From contig JAODUP010000012.1 of NCBI GenBank assembly GCA_025642065.1, positions 3,640,001-3,704,000 on the forward strand: 64,000 nt of DNA, in the 5' to 3' direction. This document shows positions 1 through 13,429 of the stretch, in pieces. Position numbers and translations under genes: made by a program. The DNA is from Paralvinella palmiformis (taxonomy: Eukaryota; Annelida; Polychaeta; Terebellida; Alvinellidae). The notes under the pieces are model-generated. The model made no database searches. It saw only the letters and a program-made list of their open reading frames with translations, and was not told the DNA's origin. Numbering within the stretch: the first letter of the stretch is position 1; each line of letters starts with the position of its first letter.

Positions 1-225
1 GGTATTGGAGACTTATTAATGTTGGGTTGTGAGAGTATGCTCAAAACGACAACAAACACACAACAAGCGATTGAGGGAAAGAAAACGATTGATCTGTGTT
101 CTGTGCTGCCACCTGGTGAATGAAAGGCTAAACATTCAATGGTTTGTAGCTTAAGTTTTCTTTTGTGACGAGTTTGCTAGAAGTTGATTAATCTTTGAGG
201 AGTTTATAATAAATACAGTAAGTAT
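1..225. other. No gene seen
   Basis: This stretch holds ordinary AT-rich sequence before the first microsatellite. I see no exon, RNA gene or recognisable repeat in it. Confidence 0.5.
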
Positions 226-482
<257 letters not shown>

Positions 483-1366
483 GGATATAGATCTATTCTT
501 TGCAAACATACTTGTGTGATAATAACATAGTTCTTTTCTGAACAACAAGATCAGCTCGAGTCAACGCGAAGAAAGCATTTAAAATAAACATAAGCACTAA
601 AGACAAAAATAAAATAAAACATTTTTGTTCTCTAGTTATGAAATTAATTTAGTTGACAGTCAGTCAGTCAGTGAGGATTGTACAGACGCACGGACGCACG
701 TACTCAGAATCATGATAGCTGTACTGAGGTGTTTCAGGTGATAATCCAGTATCCTGAGGTAGTCGCCATTAGGCCATACATCCCAGATGTGACCAACGTC
801 GAGGTCAACAAAAATCACTCTTTCACGAAATAATCTCATCGCAGAATGCGTCATAATGTTCCCTTAAACAAGCTGTACGCTATGACGCACAGCTCGCACT
901 GGACATTTCGAACCAGACTAGGCGCCATTATTAGAAAGCTTCAGACAATTTCAAGAAGACACCTTTATAACTGACACGTGCCGTGACAATGAAGGTCACG
1001 GTGGCTGATGTTTATTACCTGTATTATATTACCCCAACGGCAAAAAGTTTGTTTGTGCACGTGTCCTCTTTATGTGGCTTATCCTTGACTTTTTCGTGCC
1101 TCATAGAACCGAGTGCCACAATGTACTATTATCAAGGCAAGGCTGGTTTTATTTAGCTTTAATAGAGTTGATGCTAGTATGAGGCAGTTCATTTGCATTT
1201 CTCAGTTACTGATGTTTACCTACAGCCCAGATCAGATGCTGTAATTAGTCGTAGTTGAGTGTCATAATTAATTCTTACATCAGCATTATGTGATACATCA
1301 GTAAATACGGCATCTTTAGAAAGCATTTTCGAATCACAGAAGCGACGTGCATATCAATGTAACACA

Positions 1367-1370
<4 letters not shown>
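483..1370. other. No gene seen
   Basis: Mixed-composition sequence with a few CAGT tetranucleotides near 658-672. No exon, repeat family or RNA gene could be recognised. Confidence 0.4.

Positions 1371-1420
<50 letters not shown>
1371..1420. repeat. (TC)n microsatellite
   Basis: About 25 uninterrupted TC units, followed by a short GCTCTC tail. Confidence 0.95.
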
Positions 1421-1423
<3 letters not shown>

Positions 1424-1579
1424 CTCTACCTGTAATTTACTTGATTACGACAAATGATGGATTATATTTAATAATTAGCTAATCATTTATATATATATAT
1501 AAAAAAACACACCTAGGAACGACAACCAGTCTATTAAGTAACCAAATATAGACAAACACGGACGTCTGTATACTCGCCC

Positions 1580-2270
1580 GTGTTAACACACACCTATAGC
1601 CTCCTTCGTTATTCCAGGTGCCAGCGTAATTTAAATGCGAACAGCCCGAGACAACTTAATCGCAACGAAGGAAGTCAAACATTTACCATGAACATCCCGG
1701 ATCATGTAGCCATAAATGTAGATTTTCCAGGCCCCAAAGCCTCTCCACACAGCGATAATGCAGACAAGAAGCGACGTTTATTAGCCAACACGAAGACACC
1801 AGACAATAAAGGGAACTCCGGACATCAAACAATTTATCCCCACAATAAGAGGAGTCGTCGTCGAAAATTCTATTCTTCTTCAGTTTACTTGTCGCTTATT
1901 ACGATGAACTTCCGCCGAGCGGCGCGTGCCATTACAATTAAGGTCATAATCATCGTGTTCCTCGTCGGGATCGGGTGACGCCACACGGACATAAAGGATG
2001 TCGGCTGAAGATCGGTGATTTCTTTGTGGGGAGCTTCTTCGGTTGGCGCTGTCCTTTGTACAGCGGGACAAAGGACGGATAAGGATGTCGCCGTTCATTA
2101 GCATATCTCGGTGATAAGTCATCACCAGCTTCGTCAACTTCTAGAGGAGGCGGTCGTCTATACAGTCGCCGACGGCATCACGGGGGGGAGGTATGTCTGG
2201 ATCTAGATGACAAATGCGTGTATAACCGTCTCTAATTTATGCTAAGGCGAATTAAACCGACGGAAATAAC
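1580..2270. other. GC-richer block, doubtful candidate exons
   Basis: This block is visibly richer in G, C and CpG than its surroundings and carries overlapping open frames on both strands. On the plus strand a frame to 1978 could start at the ATG at 1688. It would encode a basic stretch (NKRSRRRKF) followed by a hydrophobic run (ITIKVIIIVFLVGIG), which is the layout of a signal anchor. An acceptor-like site (TTATTCCAG) lies near 1609-1617. On the minus strand an 85-codon frame spans 1880-2137. I recognise neither protein. The block could be a first exon, a CpG-rich promoter or an old repeat; the sequence does not decide. Confidence 0.2.
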
Positions 2271-2280
2271 AACGGGCCGC

Positions 2281-2958
2281 TTCTTCTCGATTAATGAAAA
2301 TATTAATATTGTGCTATTAAAGTGCACGTTTTAAACTATTTTATTTGGAAAACACTGAGATAAGCAAGTCGGTTAATGGAATAGCGAAGAAGATGGGTCA
2401 AAGTGCAGCTTTAATCATTTCCATTTTTAAGGTGTTTGACAATATAAATTGATACACAGAACCTGCTTCTCAGTCTTCTCCGGTTTTCTTTGTCTGTATA
2501 TTGTATTTTAGATTACAGATTTTTTTTTCGATGGCTTCTATTTTAAACATATTTTTGTTGCGGAACCCCCCCCCAAATAATCTAAGTATGTCGAATCGTA
2601 GAGATACACAAGAATCTTTCAGCTTGTGTTATAATTTCCGCTTCTGAATTTTTAAAAATGTTTTTAAATAGCACAGTGTTAGAAATGAGGCGGTGTGAGA
2701 GTATTGCGGCCACTGTCAGTCATATTCCGTACTTTCATAAGTGTTATCTTCGAATGGTGACGAGGCTCTAGAAAACTATTTTCCAACTTGTAGAGTTCGG
2801 CTGTATTTCGATTGTTTTGCGCGAATGTATAAATACTGACACATTTCTGACAGTTTTTCACCAGTTTTGTCATATCAGGCGTCTCGGGTAACACAAGAAT
2901 AAAGTTCATCTTTTTACGCCGCCATTTTTCTTACCACAGTGCGCACAAATGTAGTGTA

Positions 2959-3026
<68 letters not shown>

Positions 3027-4456
3027 TTAGAGGTTATATTAGATTGTGATGTTTACATTCCGGGGGATATACACCATTTTAAGAGGCGACTAATTCAACG
3101 TAGTAAATCTATTGACGAAAGCTACATTTTAATGCGTGTTCTCTACTTTAATTTTAAAATTTTATTTAGTGATTTTCAATGTGAGCTGAGGTGCTAAGAT
3201 TGTTTTCCTCTGCGCGTGTAGAGTTCATTCACTTTTCACTGATGCTCTTTCTGTCGTCGATAAACGACACATACAAAGTTATCGAATACGTCTGTATTGT
3301 ATTGTAGAGATCGGCCGTACCGAACACAAAGGATGATAGAATTAAGGTTAGAATGCCGATCATCCTCAAACATATTATATTACACCAATCAAACAGATAT
3401 TGTCGACTTACCTTCTCAAACATGCTTGCCTTTGGCTTTCTGGTTCGGTGTAGAACTCTTTGTGGCCAGCTCTATTCCGAACAGTCAATGTCAAAGGTGA
3501 GACTAATATTACGTGGTTTCCATTCAGAAACGTTTATTTTATCGCAATTCATTAGCATATAAATGTCGCACCTGTCTATCTCTACGTCTCGCAGCTGGGA
3601 TAAGATCACATTTAAAGCGCGCAATGTTAAATTAAACGGATTAGAAATTAATCAGAATCGTTCAATTTTTCAACAGTTAGCATTAAAAGGTTATATCTGG
3701 CTTTATATAAACGTTTTATTTATGTTGGTTTATAATTTTTTTTTACTTTTCTTCGGAAATAGTAAAATTTGTTCTCTTGATTGAGAAGTGAAACTTAGAG
3801 TAATGTTTTTATATTTTAAAGCTCTGTTAACGACGTCATTTTGTAGCCAGTTAGAAACCGGATATTCCTCACGTCTGACATCACTGGGCAGAAGGTGTTT
3901 GGATGACCCGGTTATGACGATGTAAACAACCGCTAGCCATGCATAATTTAGGAAGAAACACGTTTTTACAAAAAAATACGGTATTCTTGGTTCACAAAAG
4001 CTGAAACGTTACTGAAATAGTTAAAGAAAAGCCATAAAGTAAATTGGTCGTGCATTTTTGTCGTTTTCTCGCACGAGGCGCCTACCGAGCTGTCAGATTT
4101 ATGTAAATGACCCGATTATTACATCAGTTAGCAATAGCTAGTGGGTTGAGTCCAGGAGCAGGTAAGGTCATGAGGATGGCTAAGGCTTGTACACCTTGAC
4201 GTCAGTACACGCAACTTTCCTCTTTCCAGCCGTACAATCAAGTATTTGATGAGGTCGCAATGGACGCCCTACAGTCATTTGAAACATGTGATGTATAATT
4301 TGTAAATAATATTTTCGAATTACTGTTATGGGTATTATTTCCGAGTTTGTTGACTCTCTCGTTACTAACATTGGTCATCTCTGATCTTAGGTGACTTCAA
4401 TATCCAGAAGGAACCAGATACCAAACAACAAGATAACATTCTTAAGTAGCCAATTT
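2281..4456. other. No gene seen; one (TA)n tract
   Basis: AT-rich sequence with an uninterrupted TA tract at about 2962-3023. The short open frames show no family resemblance and have no convincing splice context. Confidence 0.45.
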
Positions 4457-4458
4457 CA

Positions 4459-4522
<64 letters not shown>
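4457..4522. repeat. (CACG)n microsatellite
   Basis: About 16 copies of a CACG/ACGC tetranucleotide. The R-A-C-V repeats in the minus-strand frame are a by-product. Confidence 0.95.
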
Positions 4523-4523
<1 letters not shown>

Positions 4524-4974
4524 AACAATATGTCTATTTACCCACATTTAAATTATGACTGCAGATATTTAAATCAAGATTGCATATATTCCAGTAAAAA
4601 CTGCATATACTCAATAAAACTAGTAAAAAAACCTATGCAGCTGTACCCTGGCCTGTGAGTGAGTGACCAGAAATAAGTAAAACCATTTGACTAAAAGAAT
4701 CGGATACTAAAATAAGCACATCACAAAATCAACATCATCACAATATGATATCACCAATATTTCTCAATCTATATGTTCAAAGCGAAAAAGATCGATGTCC
4801 GACGAGAGATGAAAATGTCTCTGGTGTCCCTCCCCCCAAACGAAACTAATTTCGTCTCATATTCGGCATCGATGTTCTGAGATGATCCCTAAATCTTCTT
4901 ACTGCTTTCTCTAAATTGACAATTTTTTAAAATTTACTATCATTTTTGAATTGCAACAGGGCTCTGTTTAAGCA

Positions 4975-5265
4975 TCAACATGGATTCTGATCTAAACACT
5001 CTACTGTTCATCCAATAATACACTTACTTAACTATTATGCTAATGTTACTAGCCAAGTCAATCCAGAATTGACATTAGACATCTTTTGCAACCTATCCAA
5101 GGCCTTTGATGTCATCAACATGATATTCTCTTGATAACAAAACTGGTACAAATCATAGCATCGTTTATTGGGTAAGTGCAGTTGGCAGACAAAATGTTTT
5201 AGTCAAAATTAGCACCATCTCTGTCATCACCATCCTTTGATAAATCTTCAACAGCATTAATTAGC
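4975..5265 (+). pseudogene. LINE reverse-transcriptase fragment
   Basis: In broken plus-strand frames the conceptual translation contains KHSTVHPIIHLLNY, followed shortly by TLDIFCNLSKAFDVIN. These match the fingers and palm start of non-LTR reverse transcriptases, where the typical motifs are GFRxxHST..A and LDLSKAFDxxNHxxLL. The frame is broken around INMILL. No endonuclease or later palm motif is visible nearby, so this is a short 5'- and 3'-truncated relic. Confidence 0.6.
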
Positions 5266-7074
5266 ACACACTTAAATCGGCTTGAGTGAACATGTTCTTT
5301 TTTCTGTGGCCAAGAACAGGATGTGTTTATGCTTCAGTGGATCTCTTATTTGACAAAATATCAGTGATGATAAATCGAAATATCAAATAATACCAACGGT
5401 TGATTGTAGGAAGTATCGGATTTGGGTGTAATTATAATTTTACAAGAAATAACTACTAAAACAATTTGACAGAGAACAAAAAGGAAAGATTACGCAGCTC
5501 CTTTCATTGACAAAGGAATTTTCGTTTAGAATATAATTGAAGCATAAAATTGTTATGCATAATGCAGAAAAATGGCACGTCCCATTCTAGGAATCCTTTG
5601 TGGAGTTTCTGTAATGAACATGATGCTTTCTACTATTTCTGAATCAGTGACATATAATTATCTGAAGTTTATAATGTCCTATGATTTTGTAGTTGTAAAG
5701 GTTGTTAGTTCAGTGACGTAATTATCTAATTTAATTTTCTATCAAAACTTGGAATCCCAATAAAATTTTCTTTGTAAATAACATTAGTGCTACATTAACT
5801 CGGTCAGTGGGCTCTACATTCTGCCGTTTAGCATTGGCTAGTCACATAGCTGTCACTACATGTACGTATAGGTAATATTGAGTGTCTCAAGTATACTCAG
5901 CATCGAGACTAAACAAGAAACTAACTCACTCACTCACTCACTCACTCACTCACTCACCTATGATAATGGTAAGAACATTTATGTAGCAGAAATAAGAAAG
6001 TCATTTAAGGTCAAAACTGGTCAAAGATGCTTTACAGATGTTTGTCAAACTCATTTATTGCTTCTGTTGCCATTGCACCCACTTTTTCTGTTTTCTGCTC
6101 AAGTTGTTAATTGCTGACATGTTTTGGTTTGATGACCGGAGCTTGTTGAATTGAAATGTGACACATTCTGTATTATAAAAATCGCCACAACAATATTTCT
6201 GCTGTGCACCAGTTTCAACATACAAAATCACCAAAACTTAATTAATTAACAAATAACATATAAATAAATATAGCATAATATAGCTCGTAACTCTATTACT
6301 CGTGGCGAGGGATAAGTGTAAAATACGACTTGGCTATCTGGATCATCCGATCTTTGAGTAGCATCGGCAGGTCATAGCATATCAATTTTTGATAATCGAC
6401 AAAGTCCACACTGTCAAAATGTGACACTATTTCTGATAAAAATGAAATGCAATTGTGGATAAATTTTTCGGCTCTCAAATTGTTGGAGTGTATCTCCTAT
6501 TAGGTGCCTACGTTTCTATCTACCTTTTTATAGTATTAACAGTAAACATGTTTAGCCAAATTCGGCACATTGTACAGTTAAACCCACCAACGCTTAAACT
6601 AGATATCGAAAAAAAAAGAGACAAATTTATGGGCATCAAAACATAAAACTACCTATTTATTTTTCTTTCATTCCATATTATTTAATTGCTTTATTACTTG
6701 GAGAAGAAGGATGTCAACTTGCTTTGTCGTTTTATCTTCATATTCTGATCTTTCCTGTCATTTAAAATTTCATTATTCGTAATACAATGTTTTTTCAAAG
6801 CGACATGAAGCGAAGTTGTGGGCTTACTTGTGATTGAAATCCCTCCTCTACAAACAATCGCAAGATGCGCTATGAACGAGGGAGCAGTTATGTCATTTCT
6901 TTCCAAGATAAACAGGCCCATCGAATTCAAAGGAGACAGGGGGGTTCATTTTGAAAGGGGGCTTCTGAAAAAGGGAGGTTCGTGCGAACATGAACCCCCC
7001 CCCCGGAGTACGGGTCTGTGTAACATTATTAGCCTTCAGAATTTCTTTATAGTTATAGCTTGGTTCACTTCATG
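5266..7074. other. No gene seen; small repeats
   Basis: It contains a (CTCA)n tract at 5925-5957 and a short G/C inverted repeat: the 11-base arm at 6939-6949 (GGGGGGTTCAT) is complementary to 6990-7000. Nothing gene-like is seen. Confidence 0.4.

Positions 7075-7130
<56 letters not shown>
7075..7130. repeat. (TA)n microsatellite
   Basis: Uninterrupted TA dinucleotides that end exactly where a hAT-like terminus begins. Confidence 0.9.
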
Positions 7131-7133
<3 letters not shown>

Positions 7134-7268
7134 GGTTGGGGTAATAGTAATCAGTAATCGATTGTAATCGATTACACGATTTCAAGTAATCGTAATTTCC
7201 AGATGCAATGTAATCGTAATCGATTACATTGTAAATGTAATCATAATCAGCGATTACTTTCAAGATTA
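7131..7268. mobile_element. hAT-like terminal region
   Basis: The block begins with CAGGGTTGGGG, which fits the CAGGG-type ends common in hAT transposons. It continues with many copies of TAATCGATTAC and TAATCG in both orientations, like the subterminal repeats bound by transposases. I could not find a matching inverted end downstream, so this may be a solo end or a non-autonomous copy whose far end has decayed. The ORF at 7292-7582 next to it resembles nothing I know. Confidence 0.45.
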
Positions 7269-8682
7269 CACAAGGTATATGATTATTCACCATGTACTAT
7301 CATGCCAAAGATATGGTTTGGCATGTAAGGCAAACGATAACAATAGAACTGATTTATCCATTGGCGGACTACTGTCAAATTTATATACATGATGATTTGT
7401 CAGTTTACTTGTTCTATGAACATGAAAGGAAATATAACACCTTCACATCAATGGAGGTAAGAAAATTAAGACAGCCACATTTATATGAGCATAATCCGAT
7501 TTTCTTTCCTGCAGCAAGAATTTTGAAAATAATTCTAACTTACAGACTGTACACCATTTACGAAAATCAAACAAAGTTTTAACACTTTTTTTGTCAGAAT
7601 ATGTAAGTTAGTGAAGCGAACAGTTAATTGCAGCAGCTTGTAATTGCATATTAGAACAAACATACGTTCGTGTGGATGACTTCATATGTGTATATGGCGG
7701 TTGATAACCCAATTACCATCGCGCATAGCTTCAACCATAACATAATTCCGATTAATTCTGTATCAATTTACATTTATATTATTTGTCTTTTACCGATTAC
7801 GTGAAGTGAAAATATTTCCAAACAGAACCCCCTTATATTTCATTCATAATCATATCAGACGTCGTCGAATGGCACACAGATAGCACAAGACAATAACAGA
7901 TCTGAAGCAACAAGATGATGAATGGAAAATCGGACTTAGTTAGTGGTCATTTACTTCCAGATAACTATGAGGTTTATCACAGGAAATGTTTAGATTATTC
8001 ATATAAATATAAGGTGTCCCAAATCAGGCTGAAGTATAACTACGCATGCGTCGGCCAGTATCATCTTCGCTCTCAGTTCAGACGCAAGATGTATAACAAC
8101 GCATGCGTCGGCCAGTATCATCTTCGCTCTCAGTTCAGACGCAAGATTGTATAGTAACCAATCATTTGGTCATAACATCTTGTCCAACAGTTAGAGAGAC
8201 CCTGTGATCACAAAAGTACACCAAGGTGAATCCATAGAATTCAAGATATAACTAAGAATAAACGTCTATTTTAATAAACAAAATAGTTGCTACCACTGAT
8301 GGGATTTTTAGCCATGGAATATTTATGAAATGACATTTAGTTAGGCAAAACGTCGGCCTTAGCGTTAGCCGTATTGCCATAGTTCATCATACTAATTGGA
8401 TTAAGGTTATTATATCGTGCCATCTACATGATAATACAATCAAAGACTATTTATAACAAGACATGTTACTTGACGTTTTAACATGGGGTGCCATTTTTAA
8501 TTCAAGGAGCGCAGAGATTCTAGCGGTTGGAGGCGGATTGTCAAAGACAGCCGCCTTAGTTACATGGCGTCTAAGAGCAGTGGTTCATTCAGCGCCGTTG
8601 TCTCTATTAAGTTGTCTTTATCATAATCCTTGACCATGAAAATGTGGTTATAGACATAAGTTTTATCTCCTTATCATGCACT
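7269..8682. other. No gene seen; one short tandem repeat
   Basis: Apart from the 57-bp duplication listed separately (8041-8157), this stretch holds only an unrecognised 96-codon frame at 7292-7582 and AT-rich sequence. Confidence 0.4.
8041..8157 (+). repeat. 57-bp tandem duplication, in frame
   Basis: Two nearly perfect copies lie side by side. GCATGCG recurs at 8044 and 8101, giving a period of 57 bp (19 codons). In the frame of the plus-strand ORF at 7915-8154 the repeat reads ACVGQYHLRSQFRRK twice. The unit keeps the reading frame, but nothing else supports a protein here. Confidence 0.85.
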
Positions 8683-10780
8683 GACTAGCTTGGTTGGTAT
8701 GCCGTAATGTCTTAGCAGTTTCTATTGTGTATCCCTGTTTATGCTGTCAAATGCCTTTTCGTAGTCAACAAAGTTGATGTATAGCGTGGAGTTCCATACC
8801 CAGGATTGCTCTACTATCATGCGTAGTGTTGCAATCTGATCAACGCATGATCTATTTGGACGGAATCCAGCTTGTTGATCTCTCAGCCATGAGTCAATTT
8901 CACCTTTCATTCTTTCAAGATTATTCTGTTGAAGACTTTCCCCAGCACTGACAGAAGTGTGATTCCTCTGTAGTTAGAACAGTTGCTGAGGTATCCTTTC
9001 TTGGGGATTTTTTATGAGGTATCCCTCTCTCCAGTCTGATGGCACTACTTCTTTTTCCCAAATCTCAGTAAAAAAGAGGGTACAATAGTTACATAGTCGT
9101 GTCTATGTCTATCTTGAGTGCTTCTGCTAGGATGTCATCTCGTTATGCTGCTTTGCGGTTCTTTTAGGTGCTTTATGACCCTCCTGATTTCTTCCTTGAC
9201 CGACTTGTCACATTTGATGGGTAGATTCACTAGAGCTGGTTGTATATCTGGGGACCCAGTGTGGCAGTTCTTCAAACCTTTCAGCCCATCTGTTGAGTTG
9301 TTGCTCAGTTCTCGTGATGTTCCTTCCTTGCTTGTCTTCAACAGGTCATTCTGGCTTGTTATACTTGCTTGCTAGTTTCCTGGTAGTGTCATACAGCTGT
9401 CTCATGTTCCCGCTATCTGCAGCTTGTTCTGCTTCTTTTGCCATACTGTTGATGTAGTTTCGTTTGTCCATTTTTACACTCTTCTTTACCTCCCTGTTGG
9501 CCTTTGTTTGATCTTCCTGGGCCTGAGCCTTTGTCGCTCGTATTCGACTGTTGTTTATTGCTGATTTCTTCTCCTTTCGAAGGGGAATCCTGCGCCAGGT
9601 TTCTTCTGTGATCCAATCTTTCTGTTGCGTCTTCTTCAGGTCAATGACTTCTTGGCAATTTGATGTCAGTATCTTTTTGATGTTCTGCCACAGGCTGTTT
9701 AAGTCTGGTTCTTCTTCTTCATACTGCTCTTGTAACACTTGACATATATTAGCAAGGTTCAGCTTGTATTCCGCTCTTGTCTGTGGATCTTTCAGAAGGA
9801 CGACATTGTACTTTCGTCTGTTTGTTGCTGTCCCCATCCGGTTTTCTTCAGCTTGAGTTTAAGTTTGGCAATTAGCAGGTGGTAGTCAGATGCCACGTCT
9901 GCTACTCTCTTCACTCTCATATCTTCAAGTGACCTCCTAAATCTATTTCTTATCCAAATGTGATCTATCTGGTTTTCTGTCAAATGATCAGGTGATAGCC
10001 ATGTGGTCTTGTGTATCATGTTATGTGTAAACATGCTACCCCTAATGGTAATGTTATTCAGTGCACATGTGTCCGCAAATCTCTCTCCGTTTTCGTTCAT
10101 CTCTCCTACACCCTGGGTTCCCATCACTTCTTCATATCCGTTGTTGTCCGTCCCAATCTTGGCATTGAAATCCCCCATGAGGGTGATCACATCCTTTTCT
10201 CTGCACTTGTCTAGGATGTTTTATAGCCTGCTGTAGAACCGGTCTTTTTTCTGTGTTCTGAAGGATGCTGTGATGATTCGTGGTTCATGCTCTTCCCATC
10301 CTATCAATGCCCTCTGTGCCACTCTTGATAGCATGAATGCTACTCATTCTGTGTGGAGGGCATTCTCTTCCTCGTGTCCAGAGAAGAGTAACAGCTCTCC
10401 CGTCGAAATTCTTCTTTGTCCAGCCTGTGCCCATCTTGTTTCACTGATGCCCAGCAGTGTAAGCTTGTACCTGGTCATTTCCGCTGCTACTTGTGCCGTC
10501 TTTCCTGTCTGGTACATGGTTCTTACATTCCATGTTCCCATATTAATTTGCTTGGTCAAAAGAACGGTGCTCAATCCCGTGGCTTCCGTGTTCTTACGGC
10601 TTTTATTACGTAGCGGTTTAGGTCTTCGTGATGAAGACCCTTCCTCTTCCAGGCTAGAGTTCTTTGTATTTTCTGTTTTCAACATTTCTGCAGCGAGTAT
10701 TGTTTTACGATGTGCGGATGCTAACCCCACGCTCAACCCTCCTCCTTTCTTATCCGGAATTGGGACCGGCCAAGGCGGAG
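8683..10780 (-). mobile_element. LINE with endonuclease and RT, decayed
   Basis: This is a non-LTR retrotransposon read on the minus strand. From 10736 downwards the broken frames show an apurinic-type endonuclease: TWNVRTMYQTGK and GISETRW near the start, GDFNAKIGTDN around 10150-10190, and DHIWIRNRFRR with SDYHLL near the domain end. A charged spacer follows, then reverse transcriptase motifs RDQQAGFRPNRSCVDQI and FVDYEKAFDSINRDT at 8722-8880. The family resembles the elements often mis-annotated as craniofacial development protein 2. Several frameshifts and stops break the ORF (between 10344 and 10190, and between 9346 and 8910). It stops soon after KLLRHYGIPTKLV near 8683, so the rest of the RT and the 3' end are missing. 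Confidence 0.88.
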
Positions 10781-10875
10781 TTTACTTCAATACTGTAAAG
10801 CAATACTGTAAAGCGCCTTTGTTCTGCAGATCAGTTTGGGAACTCTTATCGGGTAGAGTGGTGCTTTTGTGTTTT

Positions 10876-12053
10876 CGCCATAACGGTCTGCTAAAGCGCC
10901 GATGTAATAGTGACGAGTAGGTCATAGTATTTATTGGATTTGTATGTTTATGAGGTATTTGACCCTCCAGCAAATATCACAAGGCATATTATGCTGCGGT
11001 TGAGCGGTTCCCTTTTCTGTGTGTGGAGACTGTATGTTTCCAGGTCCATGCGTTCTAAGAAAAGTTGATATAGAGCTGTATATTCCGTGCACTATTTGCG
11101 TCTTTGGAGGCACGCCGTTTAAGTGTTTGGCCTGGTTATCCAGCATTTAAATGACTGTAGCAAACACAGTACGCTCTTAAAGCATGTACTCCTGACTCAG
11201 GAATAGAAACACTGCATCGCATCTCGAGCGGTGGCATTGGACACAGCTCGTGTGGTTGTGTGTATTTATATAACAAGTTTAATTGTATATATAATTCACC
11301 TTAGTTATTTGTGGGAATAGAATTATCTTTCCTAGGTCCAGTTATGTCCAGTCTGTACTATGACATTCAAGGCTAACTTTAGTCTCCTTCTCATTAATAA
11401 AACCCTATATTATAATTATAGTTTGTATAGCAGACATTAGGTCTGATTTGAAAATGTTAATATATAGAACGGCAATTCCGCCATAACGGTCTGCTAAAGC
11501 GCCGATGTAATAGTGACGAGTAGGTCATAGTATTTATTGGATTTGTATGTTTATGAGGTATTTGACCCTCCAGCAAATATCACAAGGCATATTATGCTGC
11601 GGTTGAGAAAGTTCCGTTTTCTATGCGTGGAGACCATATTTCCCGGTCCCTGCATTCAAGAAAAGTTGATCTAGAGCTATATATTCCGTGCACTATTTGC
11701 GTCTTTGGAGGCACGCCGTTTAGATGTTTGGCCTGATTATCCAGCATTTAAATGACTGTAGCAGATACAGTACGCTCTTAAAGCATTATAAGTACTCCTG
11801 ACTCAGGAATAGAAACACTGCATCGCATCTCGAGCGGTGGCATTGGACACAGCTCGCGCGGTTGGTTGGTTTTATATAACAACTTATATAATTCACCTTG
11901 GTTGTATGTGGGAACATAATTATCTTTCCTAGGTCCAGTTATGTCCAGTTTGTACTATGACATTCAAGATTAGCTCTAATCTGCTTGTCATAAATAACAT
12001 TTAAGAACTACAATAGTTAGAATAGCATAAATTAGGTCAGGTTTGAAAATGAT
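10876..12053. repeat. Two 603-bp tandem repeats beside the LINE
   Basis: The sequence starting CGCCATAACGGTCTGC at 10876 recurs at 11479. The two copies (about 10876-11455 and 11479-12053) align almost throughout with small indels, sharing blocks such as CATCGCATCTCGAGCGGTGG. A weaker third start (TTACGGTCTGCTTCAGTGCAG) appears near 12091. The array lies about 100 bp upstream of the 5' end of the minus-strand LINE. It may be a tandem-monomer promoter region of that LINE, or an unrelated satellite. Confidence 0.85.
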
Positions 12054-12091
12054 AGCATAGTTCAAACAGTACGGAAGCTATGACGCGCTAT

Positions 12092-13429
12092 TACGGTCTG
12101 CTTCAGTGCAGATGTCAGTCTTTTAATAGTAATTAAGATAAACAGTTTTAATAGTAGTCGCTTCATGACGCCTGCCCGTTGTAAAAACTGATCTTTGAAG
12201 ACAGTGACAATTGGGTTATATGGTTTATATAGTATTGCTTTGAAGGAAGATACAGCAATTAAAAAATAGCTATAAATAGGGCTGCTTAGATAATTAATCT
12301 AAACATTCTCACTACTGCCGTGATCTGACTTGGGTGTTCTACTCCCAAACTCCACGGCTGTAGGTGATTCGCTTTTTGTTTTTGCTTGGCGGCTTAAAAA
12401 AGGGACTGGTGAGACATTACACATGTCTCAGCAAGAAAAGTCGCCACTCTGGATTCAATCCCCGAAGAAACGTCCAGAGTTTGAATTCACGGATCGAGAT
12501 TCTCTGTGCCTGTGCCTTATTATACACAGCTAAAACACACACACACACATATATATAATTATACATACACACACATCAATAACAAGTACACTGACATTAG
12601 TGATATTTACATGCTGATGTTCTGTTGTTAAGTCATTGTAACAAACCAATTTGGATTTTATACTCTGTCTTTTGGTGGCACAAAACTACTGATCCTCTAA
12701 AGTCAGCCTGGAATAAACATATACGTGAGCATCAGACCGAGTGTGACATGGCCAGACTTTGTTAAACCAAAGCAGATCCTACTTTTGAAATAATGCCTCC
12801 TTTATGTTTCTGCATTAAGCCGAGAACGATAAAATGCCACCTTTAACTAAAGAATAATAACGTGTTGATAGCATAAAAACATTTTACATATTAATATTAG
12901 ACTCTAAACATTCATATTAATGCACAACATAGTCATTATGTTAATTGATATGATGCAGCATATGAGGTTTATAATTGGCAGTGGCGTGGTGTATAAATCG
13001 CCAAGGAAACTGAAGGTTTTAATTCAATTAAACCATTGACGTTTTCATCACATTGGATATATCAAACACATAGAACAATCGATTAGACGTACTTTTCTAA
13101 TTAATACCCATCATTTATGATGCCAGCAATTTTCTTTTTATAATATTTGTGAATAACTCCGTAAATTATTTCTATTCAACAATTAAGTCACAGAGATAAT
13201 GAACGGCATCATGTATGACATGTATTGATTGGATACAGGAATACCTAGAAAATATACCTTTAAATGCATCAATAACTGTATGGTGTATCATATATGAGTA
13301 CATTATGAGATAAATCCTGACACATAATGATCGAAACATAATCACATGTTGACTTGATTATATTATATTATATTATACATGCTTAATTAAAATTGGAAAA
13401 AGTAAATATTCTAGTGATCTTCTTGATAT
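12092..13429. other. No gene seen
   Basis: It starts with the possible third repeat start and a stretch around 12300-12530 that looks like an old interspersed repeat, without clear tRNA boxes. The remainder is AT-rich with no recognisable coding content. Confidence 0.35.

Noticed and set aside
10270..10920. 216-codon plus-strand frame
   Set aside because: It lies opposite the LINE endonuclease coding region and is its antisense shadow; no family features.
12300..12530. SINE with tRNA-like promoter
   Set aside because: The sequence looks repeat-like but neither an A box nor a B box of acceptable quality was seen on either strand.
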